Notes: generated from the letters alone by a model not told the origin. A DNA stretch of 64,000 nt from Boswellia sacra (GCA_013180625.2 SNVD02002538.1:806001-870000); one strand, 5' to 3'; counted from the first letter of the stretch, positions 48,180-59,959 are shown. Translations and numbers: made by a program.

Positions 48180-49034
48180 CTGCACAGGTTGACAATACCA
48201 TAAAATGTAAATTTTCTAAGGCAGCAATAAATTCTAGTTGATTCTTAACAGAAATTAATTCAACAGTAAGAATGCATGAAAAGCAATTTCAACGCAGGAT
48301 GTTATAAGAATGTTTACTCCACTGGTCTTTATCTGATTTCAAAGTTTAAGAGATGTAGGTATGATGAGGCTGATAATAAGCTCATAATAAGATTACTTCT
48401 CGTACTTGCAATCTTTTTCTCGCCAACTCATCCTCATATCGCAGCTTTTTGCCTCAACCTATGCCTATTGCTGCACAAGATTTCTATGTTCTTCAACCAT
48501 CTTTTGTTGCCTATCCTGCCAATGCAAATGGTCAAATCATACATTAGAATACAGAGGAGAATGATAAAAGAAACCATTATATTTGTACAACACGATTAAC
48601 CCTATACGCTGCCTTACAATGACCTGAAGTTTCTGAGCACATATAGTAATTCCTAAAGCAACATATACGTCAAGCTTTGTATTAACATAAAAAGTCAAGC
48701 ACACACTATGTACAAGGAAATCACCAAAAGAAGCCTACTAGAAAGACAATAACAAACCGCACATGTCTAAGGGCTATAATTTGGGTGTCAAACAGCAATC
48801 ATGGTGAGCAATGGATTTATATAAAATCTACATGCTGATGCTGAAGGTTCATGGTGCCCTCTAAATAAACAATAAGCAACATGCACTAAGTGGTATAAAA
48901 CTAAAATGAACTAAACAACTAGCAACATAAAGAAGCATAGATGCAACATTACGAGTATACAAGCACGGTTTGCTGTTACACAGAAAATAAATAAAAGTTC
49001 ATGTGCAAGCATGTGCGTGATACTTATCACTCAC
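48180..49034 (-). other. ATAD3 relic introns 2 and 3
   Basis: Intron 2 (49034-48516) and intron 3 (48405-48180) show no other coding signal. Confidence 0.6.
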
Positions 49035-49226
49035 AATATCACCTTGAGCTTGTATTGCTTGATAATGAGCTTTCTCAGCATCTAACTTTGCCAGCCGAGT
49101 TTCTTCCTGCTTTCTTATAATTTCAAAAGCCTGCTGACAGAACCGAATTTAGTACAAAAAAAAAGTAAGCGATAAAGCTAAAACTAAAGATTTCATCAGC
49201 AACTAAACATGAAAAACCATCTAAAT

Positions 49227-49488
49227 TGATGCAGGGCTGCTTCTTAGGGTCCCATTTGTCTATTCATAAGTTGTTTCTTTTTATTGGTTTGTTAGTATAA
49301 TATAAGACATAAGAAGTGCACCGTTTTGGGGCCATATAGATGTATTAAAGATATTGCTCTGTCATCTAGAGGAGGTTACTTTTCTGGAAAAAGAAACTTT
49401 GCTGAAATATATTAAGAAAGCTCCAGGAGTACTCGGTACTGCCTTTAGCAAGACTTTCTTCTGTTTTGTTTGCTGGACTACTACGTCA
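49227..49488 (+). repeat. 5' LTR of the intronic gypsy
   Basis: Starts TGATGCAGG, ends CTACTACGTCA. Very similar to 54068-54330. Confidence 0.93.
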
Positions 49489-49491
49489 AAC

Positions 49492-49505
49492 TAGTATCAG
49501 AGCCC
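49492..49505 (+). other. primer-binding site
   Basis: TAGTATCAGAGCCC, a one-base variant of the Met-tRNA type site TGGTATCAGAGCC. Confidence 0.8.
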
Positions 49506-49522
49506 AGTTTTCTGGGTTAGTG

Positions 49523-50293
49523 ATGGCGGAAGGAGGCAGTAGCAGTCACCATACTCGTGATGAAGATCGAAGTGTGCAGGCTCTTTAGGCAGCCCATTCG
49601 AATCTGGAGATGAAGGTTGATGCTCTGTCCGCAGATCTGTGACAGTTCATGCATGAGATTCGAAATCAAGGGTTAAATCATGGAAATTGTAGTTCTCACA
49701 CACTGGCATCCATACCCATACCAATAGCTCCGAAAACCACATCGGCAGCATATAGGACCACGATAGTTGCTCCAAGACAGAGGCGTTCCCAAAGTCTTAA
49801 GCAACAGACTCTATTAGAGTCTTCTGAATCTGATGATGGGATTCCCCACTTCAGACGGTGCAGGTCTCCAGACTCTGATACAGAGGACGAAGAGGATATG
49901 AATTTCACACCCATGCCCATGTATAATCGCCAGACTCATCATCGTAGATATAATGGATCTAGTGAATTTAAGATGAAAATGGATATTCCTTTCTTTGATG
50001 GCCATCTACACATAGAAGATTATTTGGATTGGGAACAAGTTGTTGAGACCTTTTTTGAATACATGGAGATCCCATCCGAAAAACAAGTGAAATATGTTGC
50101 TTGTAAGCTAAAGGGTGGTACAGGTGCATGGTGGGTTCAATTGCAGCATAATCAAAAACAGGATGGCAAAGGCAGGATTCGTAACTGGCCAAGAACGAAA
50201 CAATTGTTACGTGCTCATTTCCTCCCAACTGATTATGAGCAGATGCTTTACTTACAGTATCAACATGCTTGCAAGAAATCGATCTATCAGTGA
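49523..50293 (+). pseudogene. gypsy gag, N-terminal part
   Basis: Starts at ATG 49523 (MAEGGSSSHHTRDEDRSV). In-frame stops at TTT-TAG (about 49587) and TGA (about 49640) precede a long open part. The retrotransposon gag domain follows: MDIPFFDGHLHIEDYLDWEQ, FFEYMEIPSEKQVKYVAC and GTGAWWVQLQ. A frameshift near 50275 moves the reading to the next frame, where SEYTEEFYRLSVRHNL completes the gag core. Confidence 0.88.
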
Positions 50294-52211
50294 GTACACT
50301 GAAGAATTTTACCGTTTGAGTGTGAGGCACAATTTGAATAAGACTGAGAGACAGCAGGTGGCACGTTACATTGGGGGGCTTAAAGATACTATCCAAGATA
50401 AATTAGAAATGAAAACTATGTGGCCTCTTTCACAGGCTATTAATTTTGATTATAAAGCTGAATTGCAATTGTCAAAGTCCTCGAAGGGGGGTTCTTATCG
50501 TCGGAATTACATAGAGGGCAGTGGTGATAAAGCTAAGTCTCATTCTCCTCACTTTACAAATCACTCTCAGAGCTCCATTCAAAGCCAAATGAAACCTGTC
50601 CTAACACCAGATCAAGAAGCCAGACCAGTAAATAAGCAGGTTGCCAACGCTTGTACCAAACCAAGACCCCTCAAATGCTACAGATGCCTACAACCAGGTC
50701 ATAAATCTAACGAATGCCCCAAAAAGAAGCAGATCACAATAGTTGAGGGTGCCCGAGGAAATGAAGAAGAAAGTGCAGATGGTGTTGAATCATTCGCAGA
50801 GGAAACTGAAGTTTTACAAGCAGATGAGGGTGACTACATTGCTTGTGTCTTAGAGAAAATTATGTTAGGTCCAAGAAAACCGAGTGAGTCTCAGAGACAT
50901 GCAATCTTTCGTACCCGTTGTACTATTAATGCCAAAGTCTGTGATGTTATCATTGATAATGGGTGCATTGAAAATGTGGTTTCAAAGTCCCTAGTAAAAG
51001 CTTTGTCTCTCAAAACTACAAAACGTCCAAGTTCTTATTGCATTAGTTGGATTAAGAAGAGTGATGACACTTGGGTTACTGAGGAATGTAGGCTGACCCT
51101 CTCAATTGGCAAGAACTATATGTGTGAAGTTTCTTGTGACATCCTAGATATGGATGCTTGTCACTTATTACTAAGCAGACCTTGGCAATATGACATGGGT
51201 GTCACTATGATGATAGATCCAATACTTACAGCTATGAGTGGAAAGGGTATGAAGCTTAAGTTGTTGCCATCTTTACTACAGAGGAAAGAAGAAGTTGAGC
51301 AGAAAAAGCCAACATTGTTGACAATTTCTGGTGCTGCTATGCTTAATGAAATGAAAGACAAGAGAATGGGGTTGGCTTTGCTTGTTAAAAAGGGTGTTAT
51401 AGATGAGAAAACAGTTCCTGCAGCACTTGAAAATTTGTTAAAAGAATATGATGATTTAGCTCCCGAAGAATTACCAGAAGGTTTGCCACCAATACGCGAC
51501 TTAAAGCATCAAATTGATTTTTTTCCAGGTGCGTCTCTACCAAATCTTCCCCACTACAAAATGAGTCCAAAGGAGCATGATATTCTACAAAAATTGGTGG
51601 ATAAGCTTTTGACAAAGCAACTGATTCAGCATAGCTTAAGCCCATGTGCAGTTCCTACTCTTCTTATTCCTAAAAAGGATGGGACCTGGCAAATGTGTGT
51701 GGATAGCCGAGCTATCAACAAAATCACTGTTAAATACAGATTTCCCATGCCTAGGTTAGAAGACATGTTAGATAAACTAGAAGGATCTTCCATATTCACT
51801 AAACTTGATCTCCAGAGTGGATACCACCAAACAAGAATTAAGCTTGGTGATGAATGGAAAACAGCGTTCAAGACAAGAAAGGGCTTGTATGAATGGCAAG
51901 TAATGCCATTTGGATTGTGCAATACGCCTAGTACTTTCATGCATCTCATGAATTCGGTGCTTAAAACATTCATTGGAAAATTTTGTGTGGTGTATTTTGA
52001 TGACATACTGATTTTTAGCAAGTCTATGGAAGAACATTTAGCTCATCTGCAGGCTATCTTTGATGCTTTGCGAGCTAATAAACTTTATTTGAATTTAAAG
52101 AAGTGTGATTTTGCTACAAATAAAGTGTTGTTCATAGGGTTTGTCATTAGCAAACAGGGCATACAAGTTGATGATAATAAGGTGAAAGCCATTCGTGATT
52201 TGCATCACTGA
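50275..52211 (+). pseudogene. gypsy gag end, protease and reverse transcriptase
   Basis: A long open frame (its gag-pol sense portion begins near 50275; the earlier part of the ORF from 50115 is out of frame with gag). It carries a CCHC knuckle CYRCLQPGHKSNEC (50678-50719) and a retropepsin-like site DVIIDNGCIENVVS with DNG in place of DSG/DTG. RT follows: PHYKMSPKE, PTLLIPKKDGTWQMCVDSRAIN, FTKLDLQSGYHQTRI with a catalytic Asp, MPFGLCNTPSTFMHLMN, and VYFDDILIFS (near 51990). It ends [17 protein letters not shown] and a stop, with RNase H continuing in another frame. The domains are largely intact, so the copy is not very old. Confidence 0.92.
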
Positions 52212-54070
52212 TATGCGTAGCTTCCATGGTCTAGCCAATTTTTATAGAAGATTTATACGTGGTTTTAGCTTTATTATGGCACCAATTACAGATTGTCTCA
52301 AGACTAAGCAATTTGAATGGGGTGTAAAACAACAAGAAAGCTTTGCAGAGATAAAAGAAAGACTTTGTAGTGCTCCTGTATTGGGATTACCGAATTTTGA
52401 TAGACCATTCGAGGTGGAAACGGATGCGTCTATGATTGGGATTGGTGTGGTACTGATTCAAGAAGGAAAGCCTATTGAATTCTTTAGTGAGAAATTGAGT
52501 GGTCCAAAGGCAACGCTGGTCCGTATATGAACAAGAACTGTATGCAGTGGTGCGAGCATTAAAACAATGGGAGCACTACCTACTCCAACAAGAGTTCATT
52601 CTTCATAGTGACCATCACTCTCTCAAGTTTTTAAATTCCCAAAAAAGTCTAAACTGAATGCATGCCAGGTAGGTCTTATTTTTACAGAAATTTAGTTTTT
52701 GTCTTCAAACACAAAGCCAGCACTCAGAATCGTGTAGCTGATGCACTCAGAATCGTGTAGCTAATGCACTCAACAGGAAAAGTAATTTACTTGTTATCCT
52801 ACAAACTCAAGTTATTGGATTGGACACCCTCAAAGATTTGTATGCAGAAGATGATAATTTTAAAGAGGTTTGGGATAAATGCAGTTCGCATCTTCCTGCA
52901 GGTGACTTTTTTATTAAAGAAGGATTCTTGTTTAAGGGTCACCAACTATGTATCCCTCGTACTTCACTTCGTGAACAACTTATTATGGACATGCATTCGG
53001 GTGGTTTATCTGCACATACTAGTAGAGATAAAACTATTTCTTTTTTAACTGATCGATTTTATTGGCCCAAGTTGAAACGTGATGTTATCAGATATGTTAA
53101 GAGGTGTTTTGTTTATCAAACAGCAAATGGGACCAACCAGAATACTGGTTTATATGCCCCTCTTCCAGTGCTTAACACAATTTAGGAAGATAGCCTAGAT
53201 TTTGTTTTGGGATTACCTAGAACTAAAACAAGGGCTGACTCAGTGATGGTGATTGTAGATCATTTCTCGAAAATATCACACTTTCTTCTTTGCAAGCGAA
53301 CATTTGATGCCAAGAATGTTGCTAAGCTACTCTTTCGGGAGATCATTCGCCTCCATGGTGTCCCTCGTTGCCTTGTTTCTGATCGAGATGTCCGATTTGT
53401 TAGTTATTTTTGGAAGGAATTATGACATAGACTCTCTACTAGTTTAAAACTCAATTCTGCTTACCATCCTCAGACTGATGGTCAGACTGAGGTAGTGAAC
53501 CGTACTCTTGGCAACGTGATCCGTAGCTTGGTTGGTGATCATCCAAAACTATAGGAAGAGAAGTTGGCTCAAGCTAAGTTTGCTTACAACTCAATGATCA
53601 ATCGATCTACTGGTAAATGTCCTTTTAGCATTGTTTACACTAAATCGCCTAACCAACCTATTGATGTGGCTATCCTTCCTCAATCTAAAGTCAAGTCTGC
53701 TGCTACTATGGTTAAAGATTTCACCAAGATGTTGCAGGAAGTTAAGAGTAAACTGTAAGGGTCTAATGCCAAATATAAATCTTCAGCTGACATTCATAGA
53801 AGGAAGAAGACATTTGATATTGGAGATCTGGTTATGGTTCATCTATGCAAAGAGCGTTTCCCTGTTGGCACTTATAACAAACTCCAGCCCTGCAAGTTCG
53901 GCCCATTCCCTATCTTGAATTGTATTAATGACAATGCTTCCGTGCTAGAGCTTCCTTCACATCTTGGCATTTCTCCTATATTCAATGTTGCTTATATCTA
54001 TGCTTATCACCGTCCAGATGAGACTAAAATTGAACTCGAGTCGAGTTCTTCTGTGGCAGAGAGGAAATGA
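52195..54070 (+). pseudogene. gypsy RNase H and integrase, broken
   Basis: RNase H starts at [17 protein letters not shown] (the linker), then [16 protein letters not shown], and shifts near 52527, after which VRALKQWEHYLLQ and HSDHHSLKFL can be read. A 20-bp tandem duplication lies at 52733-52765 (CACTCAGAATCGTGTAGCT). Integrase has a zinc finger with the second Cys changed (RCFVYQ), [22 protein letters not shown] (catalytic Asp) and, past a stop at 53425, [14 protein letters not shown] with the Glu. The C-terminus ends at TGA 54068-54070, which is the first codon of the 3' LTR. At least four breaks rule out a functional product. Confidence 0.9.
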
Positions 54071-54330
54071 TCCAGGCTTGCTTGTTAGGGTCACATTTGT
54101 CTATTCATAAGTTGTTTCTTTTTATTGGTTTGTTAGTATAATATAAGACATAAGAAGTGCACCGTTTTGGGGGCCATATAGATGTATTAAAGATATTGCT
54201 CTGTTATCCAGAGGAGGTTACTTTTCTGGAAAAAGAAACTTTGCTGAAATATATTAAGAAAGCTGCAGGAGTACTTGGTACTGCCTTTAGCAAGACTTTC
54301 TTCTGTTTTGTTTGCTGGACTACTACGTAA
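54068..54330 (+). repeat. 3' LTR of the intronic gypsy
   Basis: Starts TGATCCAGG, ends CTACTACGTAA, followed by the TSD TAAAT. Confidence 0.93.
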
Positions 54331-54726
54331 TAAATAATGACCTGTTTGGCAAGAGGAGGGCTATTGAATCTACGAGCAGCCGTGGCGCCTCCCTCCAAGA
54401 CCTCAGGATCGAACCCCGAGTGTCTCGGCTCCTGCGCTTCATCCAATTTCTTCGCGTTCGTCGTTTGATCCTCTGGATCAGTCCTAGTCGATGAGGACTG
54501 AGAGGAGTTAGAAAAGAAAGAAAATCGGGACAGTGCGTCGGCACGAGCACAGTTTGGAGCCTTGGAGATGGATGCCACAGCCGCCGCCGCCGCTAAACAT
54601 AAGGACAGCTTCGACGCAGACATCGGTATTCACTCAAAATTCTGGGTTAAAATTAGGGTTTGAATTCAATTTCAATCATATGAAAGGGAGGGGATTTTCC
54701 TGAGTTTATTGTCTGGCGCCGAGTAT

Positions 54727-54754
54727 AAACCCTAAACCCTGACAACTAGGGTTT
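54727..54754 (-). promoter_or_regulatory. telo-box motifs upstream of ATAD3 exon 1
   Basis: AAACCCTAAACCCT (54727-54740), then AGGGTTT (54747-54753), about 100-130 bp upstream of the exon 1 start codon. Interstitial telomere-like motifs of this kind are common in promoters of plant housekeeping genes. They suggest that the copied ATAD3 fragment brought its promoter. Confidence 0.5.
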
Positions 54755-54759
54755 AAACA

Positions 54760-55364
54760 GAAACTATGGCCAATTCGCAGTTACTTGGTGAAAAATACGA
54801 CAATTGCTATTCAAAGACAAAACGGCACTGTATTGAGTCAGAAGTCCACGGGGTTTTAAGTAAAAGGTTGTTTGGCTGCTCGGGGATTCTATAATCTAGG
54901 AATCAGTTTCGTCATTTCTGAGTCGGTTAAAGATATTGTCTACCTTTCGGCCCAACAATAGAGTGAGTGTAGTTTTTGAAGTCGAACGCAACCCCAATGA
55001 TATTTATTGTAAGTCCAGATTCTAGAATCAGCTCCTTGGTTCTTCTTCGCATGTGATTTTTCACTGCATAGTTATGCTTGCTCTAACGCTATGCTCTTGA
55101 GTTACTCCAAGGCCCAATAATTTAGCTCTAGGAGAGCAGGTGGTGGGCAGCCAATTCACAACATTTATAAAAATTTCAATGATTTTTTTAAACTTTTTAT
55201 ACGTTAAAATTAAGCTATAAAATTATTTTTTAATATGGTAATGGATTTTAAGGTCTAAACTCAAGTATGATCCACTATTAAACATTTAAATGGGCTGGGT
55301 TTTAAAGTTTTGATCCAATAATAACTTTCAAAAGGTTTATGTGGTTTTTTTTGTTCTTGATCTA

Positions 55365-55366
<2 letters not shown>
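54760..55366. other. intergenic sequence upstream of the ATAD3 relic
   Basis: No gene or delimited repeat seen. Confidence 0.4.

Positions 55367-55402
<36 letters not shown>
55367..55402. repeat. (TA)n microsatellite
   Basis: An uninterrupted AT dinucleotide run. Confidence 0.95.
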
Positions 55403-55405
<3 letters not shown>

Positions 55406-55442
55406 GCTTAATCTAATTTATTACATAATTTATATATATAGA

Positions 55443-55662
55443 GAGAGGGGATATTTTAACACAAATTTTTGACACAATTTATCGACACAAATTTATAGCC
55501 ATTGATCTCACAAAATCCAATGGTTGAGATTGAAAGTCAACAAGATACATTTAATATTGCCAACTCATCAATCATCTCAACCATTGGATTTTGTAGATCA
55601 ATGACTAGAAAATTGTTTTTAATCTTATGTCAAAAGTCTTATGTTAAAATATCTCCTCCCCA
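55443..55662. mobile_element. foldback MITE, about 220 bp
   Basis: The left half (AGAGGGGATATTTTAACA, then GCCATTGATCTCACAAAAT, CCAATGGTTGAGAT) and the right half, read in reverse complement, match over about 100 bp each with a small loop near 55540. The ends lie next to GAGAG and to CATGATC. The TSD is unclear because the left flank is TA-repeat. Confidence 0.8.
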
Positions 55663-56205
55663 TGATCAAAGTAAATATGTAATATTTATTTTCAAAAAAA
55701 TTACAAGTTACTGTCAGTAGACCAAAAAGTATCCTTAAGGTGGAAAGGTTTCTTTTTTATTTTGTTACTTTTAGATATTAATTATCATCTCTTACTCTAT
55801 ATGAAAATTTTGTAATTTATCACTATAATTTTTTCGTTAATTCTGATTCCTAATTTTAATGTGAGGTTGTTGGTAAACTAAAATGGCATACTAGGATGAG
55901 ATAACGGTTTTAATAACCATGAAGAAGAAATAATTCACACGGATGTCTATCTATTTTGTTTGGTTAGTGCGTAAAAATAATGAAAGACAATTTTCGTTTG
56001 ATTGTTTAATTTGTACAACCTTTTAAAAGAATATATCAAAATTATAAATTTTGATGTAAATTAATATGATATTAAAATAACAGAAGTTAAAAATAATTAT
56101 AATTTATTGAATATATGATATAATCATGATGGAATAATGAAATATAGACTTTACATAACTGTTAAGAAGATAAACAAAATTTCCCTATTTAATAAATTTA
56201 TATAT
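55663..56205. other. AT-rich intergenic sequence
   Basis: No gene seen. Confidence 0.4.
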
Positions 56206-56210
56206 GAAAT

Positions 56211-57644
56211 TGATAGGTGTCTATTTATATATTATTTTCATATCAATTCGTCTATATTTCTTTGCTATATTCCTTATTATTTTTATGTTTTTGTGTGGTT
56301 TTAATGTTTGTATGAGTTTTGCAGGAGCTTACACCACATTGGAGTAAAACCCTTCATTTTCACCACTGCCAGTCAACCAATTTCTCGGATTTAATTGTAT
56401 TGATGTACAATAAACCAGATAATGTGTTATATACCGTTGGAAAGCTCTAGAAGTCTAGTTTCTAGATAAATTTACGGTTCATGAATCCATATAATGTACC
56501 AAAAGTTATGATCAAAATGGTGTGAGTAGTGCAGAACTGTAATTTTACAAATAATTGTAGCATGTTATTATTCCAGGCATTGTAGAAGGTTACTATAGCA
56601 GAGTATATAAACATATTTTAGGGCTTTATTTTGATAAGAAAAAGTGGGGAGAACAAGTTAAAGGTTGCCTCTCTTGATTTCTCTCATCTCTTAGAATTCT
56701 TGAAGGAGAACGAAGGGCTTAGAAAGAGGAGGAACTACAATCCTGAGGAGATTTACCTAAGGAGGAGATTTTCAAGGGATTTTCTAAGTGTTTCCTTTCC
56801 TTTTCATTTTCTGGAATGTCTCTATGTTGTATTGTATTTATGTTTTGTTTGAACATGTGTAACTAAATCTGATTTGGTTGAGGGTGATTTCAAAGTCCTA
56901 GATATGGTTTTTGTGAGTTGATTGCTCAAGAAATTATTATCCGATTCTCTAATCGAAATTGCTTGTGTTTTCCCATATTCAATGCTTATGATTGCTTGCT
57001 AATTTTATTTGGGGTGGCCAACTAAATAGAACCTAGTTGTTGTCTATTGTTAAACTAGAAATCTTGATCCATAATTGTCTTGAATTTCTAATTGTTAGTA
57101 GCAAAATTGTGATCAGAGATTGCAGTTGGGAAATATAACATAAGTTAAATAATCTCAACTTGTGTGGTTATTGTTTAGATCAACATATCTTTCTTATCGT
57201 AATGCTTCCATTGAATTATATTTAGAAAGCTTTTTCTAGGTTGTTTAATGGATAGAGATTAAATAAAGAGCTTGTTTTATTTAACAACAAAGTAAGAAAA
57301 GATTGGGGTAATAGAGCTTGTTGTTATCTACGGTTGATAATTTCAATGTTGTAATTGGATGACAATTCTATAGTTGACTCGCAAATTCATACCTTGTGGC
57401 AGAGAATGATCCCTTAACCAAGTTTCTCTCGTTGATTATTTCTCACTCCATTTAACTTTGTGTTGTGTTATTCTTTATTTGCATTCATATTTCATGTAGT
57501 TAATCAATCAATAAAACCCCCTATTTATTCTATTGTTGTTGTGTAATAACAAATTTAATAAGAAACAATTCTCATGGGAACGATATTTTATTCATCACTT
57601 CATTACTTGTGCGACTAGTATACTTGTTAGTTTTGAACGTATCA
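56211..57644 (+). repeat. 5' LTR of the right Athila copy
   Basis: 1434 bp, starts TGATAGGTGTC and ends GAACGTATCA. Aligns over its whole length with 12463-13894. Preceded by GAAAT. The small ORF at 56631-56852 matches the one in the other LTR. Confidence 0.92.
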
Positions 57645-57650
57645 AGTTTT

Positions 57651-57670
57651 TGGCGCCGTTGCTAGGGATT
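57651..57670 (+). other. primer-binding site (Asp-tRNA type)
   Basis: TGGCGCCGTTGCTAGGGATT, six bases after the LTR, matches the 3' end of plant tRNA-Asp with small changes. This PBS is used by Athila/Tat gypsy elements. Confidence 0.88.
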
Positions 57671-57748
57671 GATTTTCTAATCGATTTGTTTTTTTGTTCT
57701 TACTATTGATTATTGATTTTTATTTTTGTTTGTTTGTGTTTAGGCTTT

Positions 57749-58800
57749 TATGTCCAACGGAGAAGCAGACCAATGACTTAAGTGAATTAAGGAGTTTCTC
57801 GAGTCCTCGAATTTATGACTAAGTCAGTCAATTTCAACTCCACCTCTGGAATTTGACCTTGCACGACATACTTCCCTTCCATCTTCCTGTATTTTAATCA
57901 AATCTAAATCGGAAGTAATGGCGATACAAAATAATCAGACTCTTAATGAGTTAGCGGCTCCAATTATTGATAAACAACTGCTATGCATAAATCCCAACCT
58001 TGAGGTAGATTTTAAACTTAAATCTAAACTAATTCATCTTTTGCCTACATTTCATGTTTTGTAGGAGAGGATCTTAACAAACACCTCAAAGAATTTCATG
58101 TGGTATGCTCATGTATGAAGGCAACCTGTGATTCTGAGCAGTAAATAAAAACGAGAGTCTTCCCATTCTCTTAATAGATTCAACAAAAGAGTGGTTATCC
58201 TATCTACCACCGGGTACTATCACCACATGGAATGAGATGAGTAGACTCTTTTTGGAGAAATACTTTCCCACCTTAAAAGCTACAAATATTAGAAAAGACA
58301 TTTGTGGCATTCGACAACACAATGGAGAATCACTTTATGAATATTGGGAGAGATTTAAAAGGTTATGTGGTAGCTATCCACGCCACAAAATTAGTGATCA
58401 ACTCCTTATTTAATATTTCTATGAGGGACTCATGCCAATGGATAGGAGTAAGATTGATGCTGCTACTGGAGGAGCACTAGTTAATAAAACACCGAAAGCT
58501 GCAGGATTTTTTATTGGCGACATGGAAGCAAACTCCTAACAATTCAGTAGCCGATTTGAGCCACCACTACCAAAGAAAGTAAATGAGGTAAGTACGCCGA
58601 ACATTGAACAATAACTTTCTCAGCTTACCTCTCTTATGAAACAAATGGCTATAGGAAATATACAATAATCTTATGCATGTGGGATATGTTCTACCACGAA
58701 GCATCTAACATACATGTGTCCAACCTTGCAAAAAGAAGAGACAGAACAAGCTAATGCCATAGGTGAATTTCCAGGACAACCTAGTTAAAGGTATGACCTT
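57749..58800 (+). pseudogene. Athila gag
   Basis: An ATG at 57749 is soon followed by stops. The gag core can be read from about 58190: EWLSYLPPGTITTWNEMSR, LFLEKYFPTLKATNIRKDI, GESLYEYWERFKRLC, QLLI, a stop, YFYEGLMPMDRSKIDAATGG. A degenerate zinc-binding motif CGICSTTKHLTYMC follows near 58680. The wording YFYEGL(L/M)PMDRS and AA(T/S)GGAL is typical of Athila/Tat gag. Multiple stops are present. Confidence 0.85.
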
Positions 58801-59254
58801 TTCTTTAATATTTACAATGGTTGATTGAGAGATCACCCCAATTTTAGATGTGGGAATCGTCAACCAATTTCTTCAAACGCCATACCAAACCGACCACCAA
58901 GTTTCAATCAACCAAGAGTGCAAACAACCATTTCAAACTCCACCACCACCAGCACCACAACCAGCTCCACAAAACTCAGGTACGTCTCTCTAGGACATTG
59001 TTAAAGCACTTACCACTAACACATGCAATTTCAATAGGAAACTAGGGCAAGTGTCCAAAACCTGAAAAATCAAATGGGCCAATTGGCTATTAACATGAGC
59101 AAATTCGAGGGTCAAGGCTCAGGAAAATTACCTTCTCAAACAGTGATCAACTGCAAGAGAGAATGCTAGTGCAATAACTTTGAGAAGTGGAAAACAATTA
59201 GAGGTCCTACCAAAAAAGTCATAATCTAATGAAGGGGATGACACCACTTCCACC

Positions 59255-59920
59255 ATGAACAAAACATCATCTTTTAAGGTAAATCTTAAAACTCATATTC
59301 CTTCTTATGTTATTCCTCTACCTTTTCCTAGCAGATCTGCAAAATCAAAGAATGAGGAACAAGAGCAGAAAATCTTAGAGACTTTTCGCAAGATCAAGGC
59401 AAATATACCACTTTTGGATGCTATCAAGCAAGTACCTCGTTATGAAAAATTTCACAAGGAGTTGTGCACCAAAAGGAGAAAGTTAAAAGGAAATGAGAAA
59501 GTAAGTGTGGGGGAAAATGTTTCAGCTGTACTACAAAGAAAAATTTCTTCAAAGTGTAAAGATTCAGGTACATTTACCATTCCATGCACTATTGGTAATA
59601 CCAAGTTTGAAAAAGCTATATTAGATTTAGGAGCATCTATTAATGTCATACCATATTCTATTTATGTTTCTTTGAATCTTGGACCCCTTGCAGAAACTGG
59701 TTTTATCATTCAACTTGCTGAACGTTCTAATGCATATCCTAAGGGAGTTGTGGAAGATGTTCTTGTGCAGGTGAATCAGTTGGTTTTCCCAGCTGATTTC
59801 TATGCTTTTGAAATAGAGGATGAGACATCTCCCAATCTAACACCAATTCTTTTAGGGAGACCATTCTTGAAAATTGCCCGAACCAAGATCGATGTTCATG
59901 ATGGCACTCTCACCGTGTAG
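59255..59920 (+). pseudogene. Athila protease region
   Basis: A 221-codon open frame with a retropepsin-like site at about residue 128 (KAILDLGASINVIPYSIY), in which DLGAS is the Athila-type active site. The upstream part reads IPLLDAIKQVPRYEKFHKELC, a conserved Athila segment. It ends with ILLGRPFLKIARTKIDVHDG and a TAG at a position usually Trp or Gln, after which FDGEVIRFNIFEVM can still be read. Confidence 0.88.
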
Positions 59921-59959
59921 TTTGATGGCGAGGTAATTCGTTTCAATATTTTTGAGGTA

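Larger units (their letters stand above)
49227..54330 (+). mobile_element. Ty3/gypsy element with short LTRs in ATAD3 intron 1
   Basis: LTRs of 262 bp (49227-49488) and 263 bp (54068-54330) are flanked by a perfect TSD TAAAT (49222-49226 and 54331-54335). It lies antisense to the ATAD3 relic, ending only 11 bp from the exon 1 splice donor. It carries gag, protease, RT, RNase H and integrase in that order, with several frame breaks. The short LTRs and Met-tRNA PBS fit a Reina-like chromovirus, but no chromodomain is visible. Confidence 0.93.
47870..54623 (-). pseudogene. ATAD3: ATAD3 (mitochondrial AAA+ ATPase family), 5' half, broken
   Basis: Four exons of a plant ATAD3 gene can be followed on the minus strand. 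Exon 1 (54623-54342, 94 codons) starts MSASKLSLCLAAAAAV and ends SGFDPEVLEGG...SPPLAKQ. Exon 2 (49130-49035) reads AFEIIRKQEETRLAKLDAEK. Exon 3 (48515-48406) has KMVEEHRNLVQQ, stops and a one-base shift before LRYEDELARKR. Exon 4 (48179-47870) has VKMQEESSVRKEQARRA, ERAEIERETKRGKAMAEAEA and REKWLAAINTTFSH. This is the N-terminal coiled-coil (DUF3523) half. ATAD3 is an inner-membrane mitochondrial protein whose C-terminal AAA+ ATPase domain is absent here. A LINE lies where the next exons should be. Splice sites are conserved (CAG|GTCATT, CAG|GCTTTT, ATT|GTGAGT). Stops in exons 3 and 4 make it non-functional. Intron 1 contains a complete gypsy element. Confidence 0.88.

Noticed and set aside
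52733..52765. Doubled CACTCAGAATCGTGTAGCT in the gypsy pol as a regulatory repeat
   Set aside because: It lies in the RNase H/integrase linker and is a simple tandem duplication that adds to the decay of the copy.
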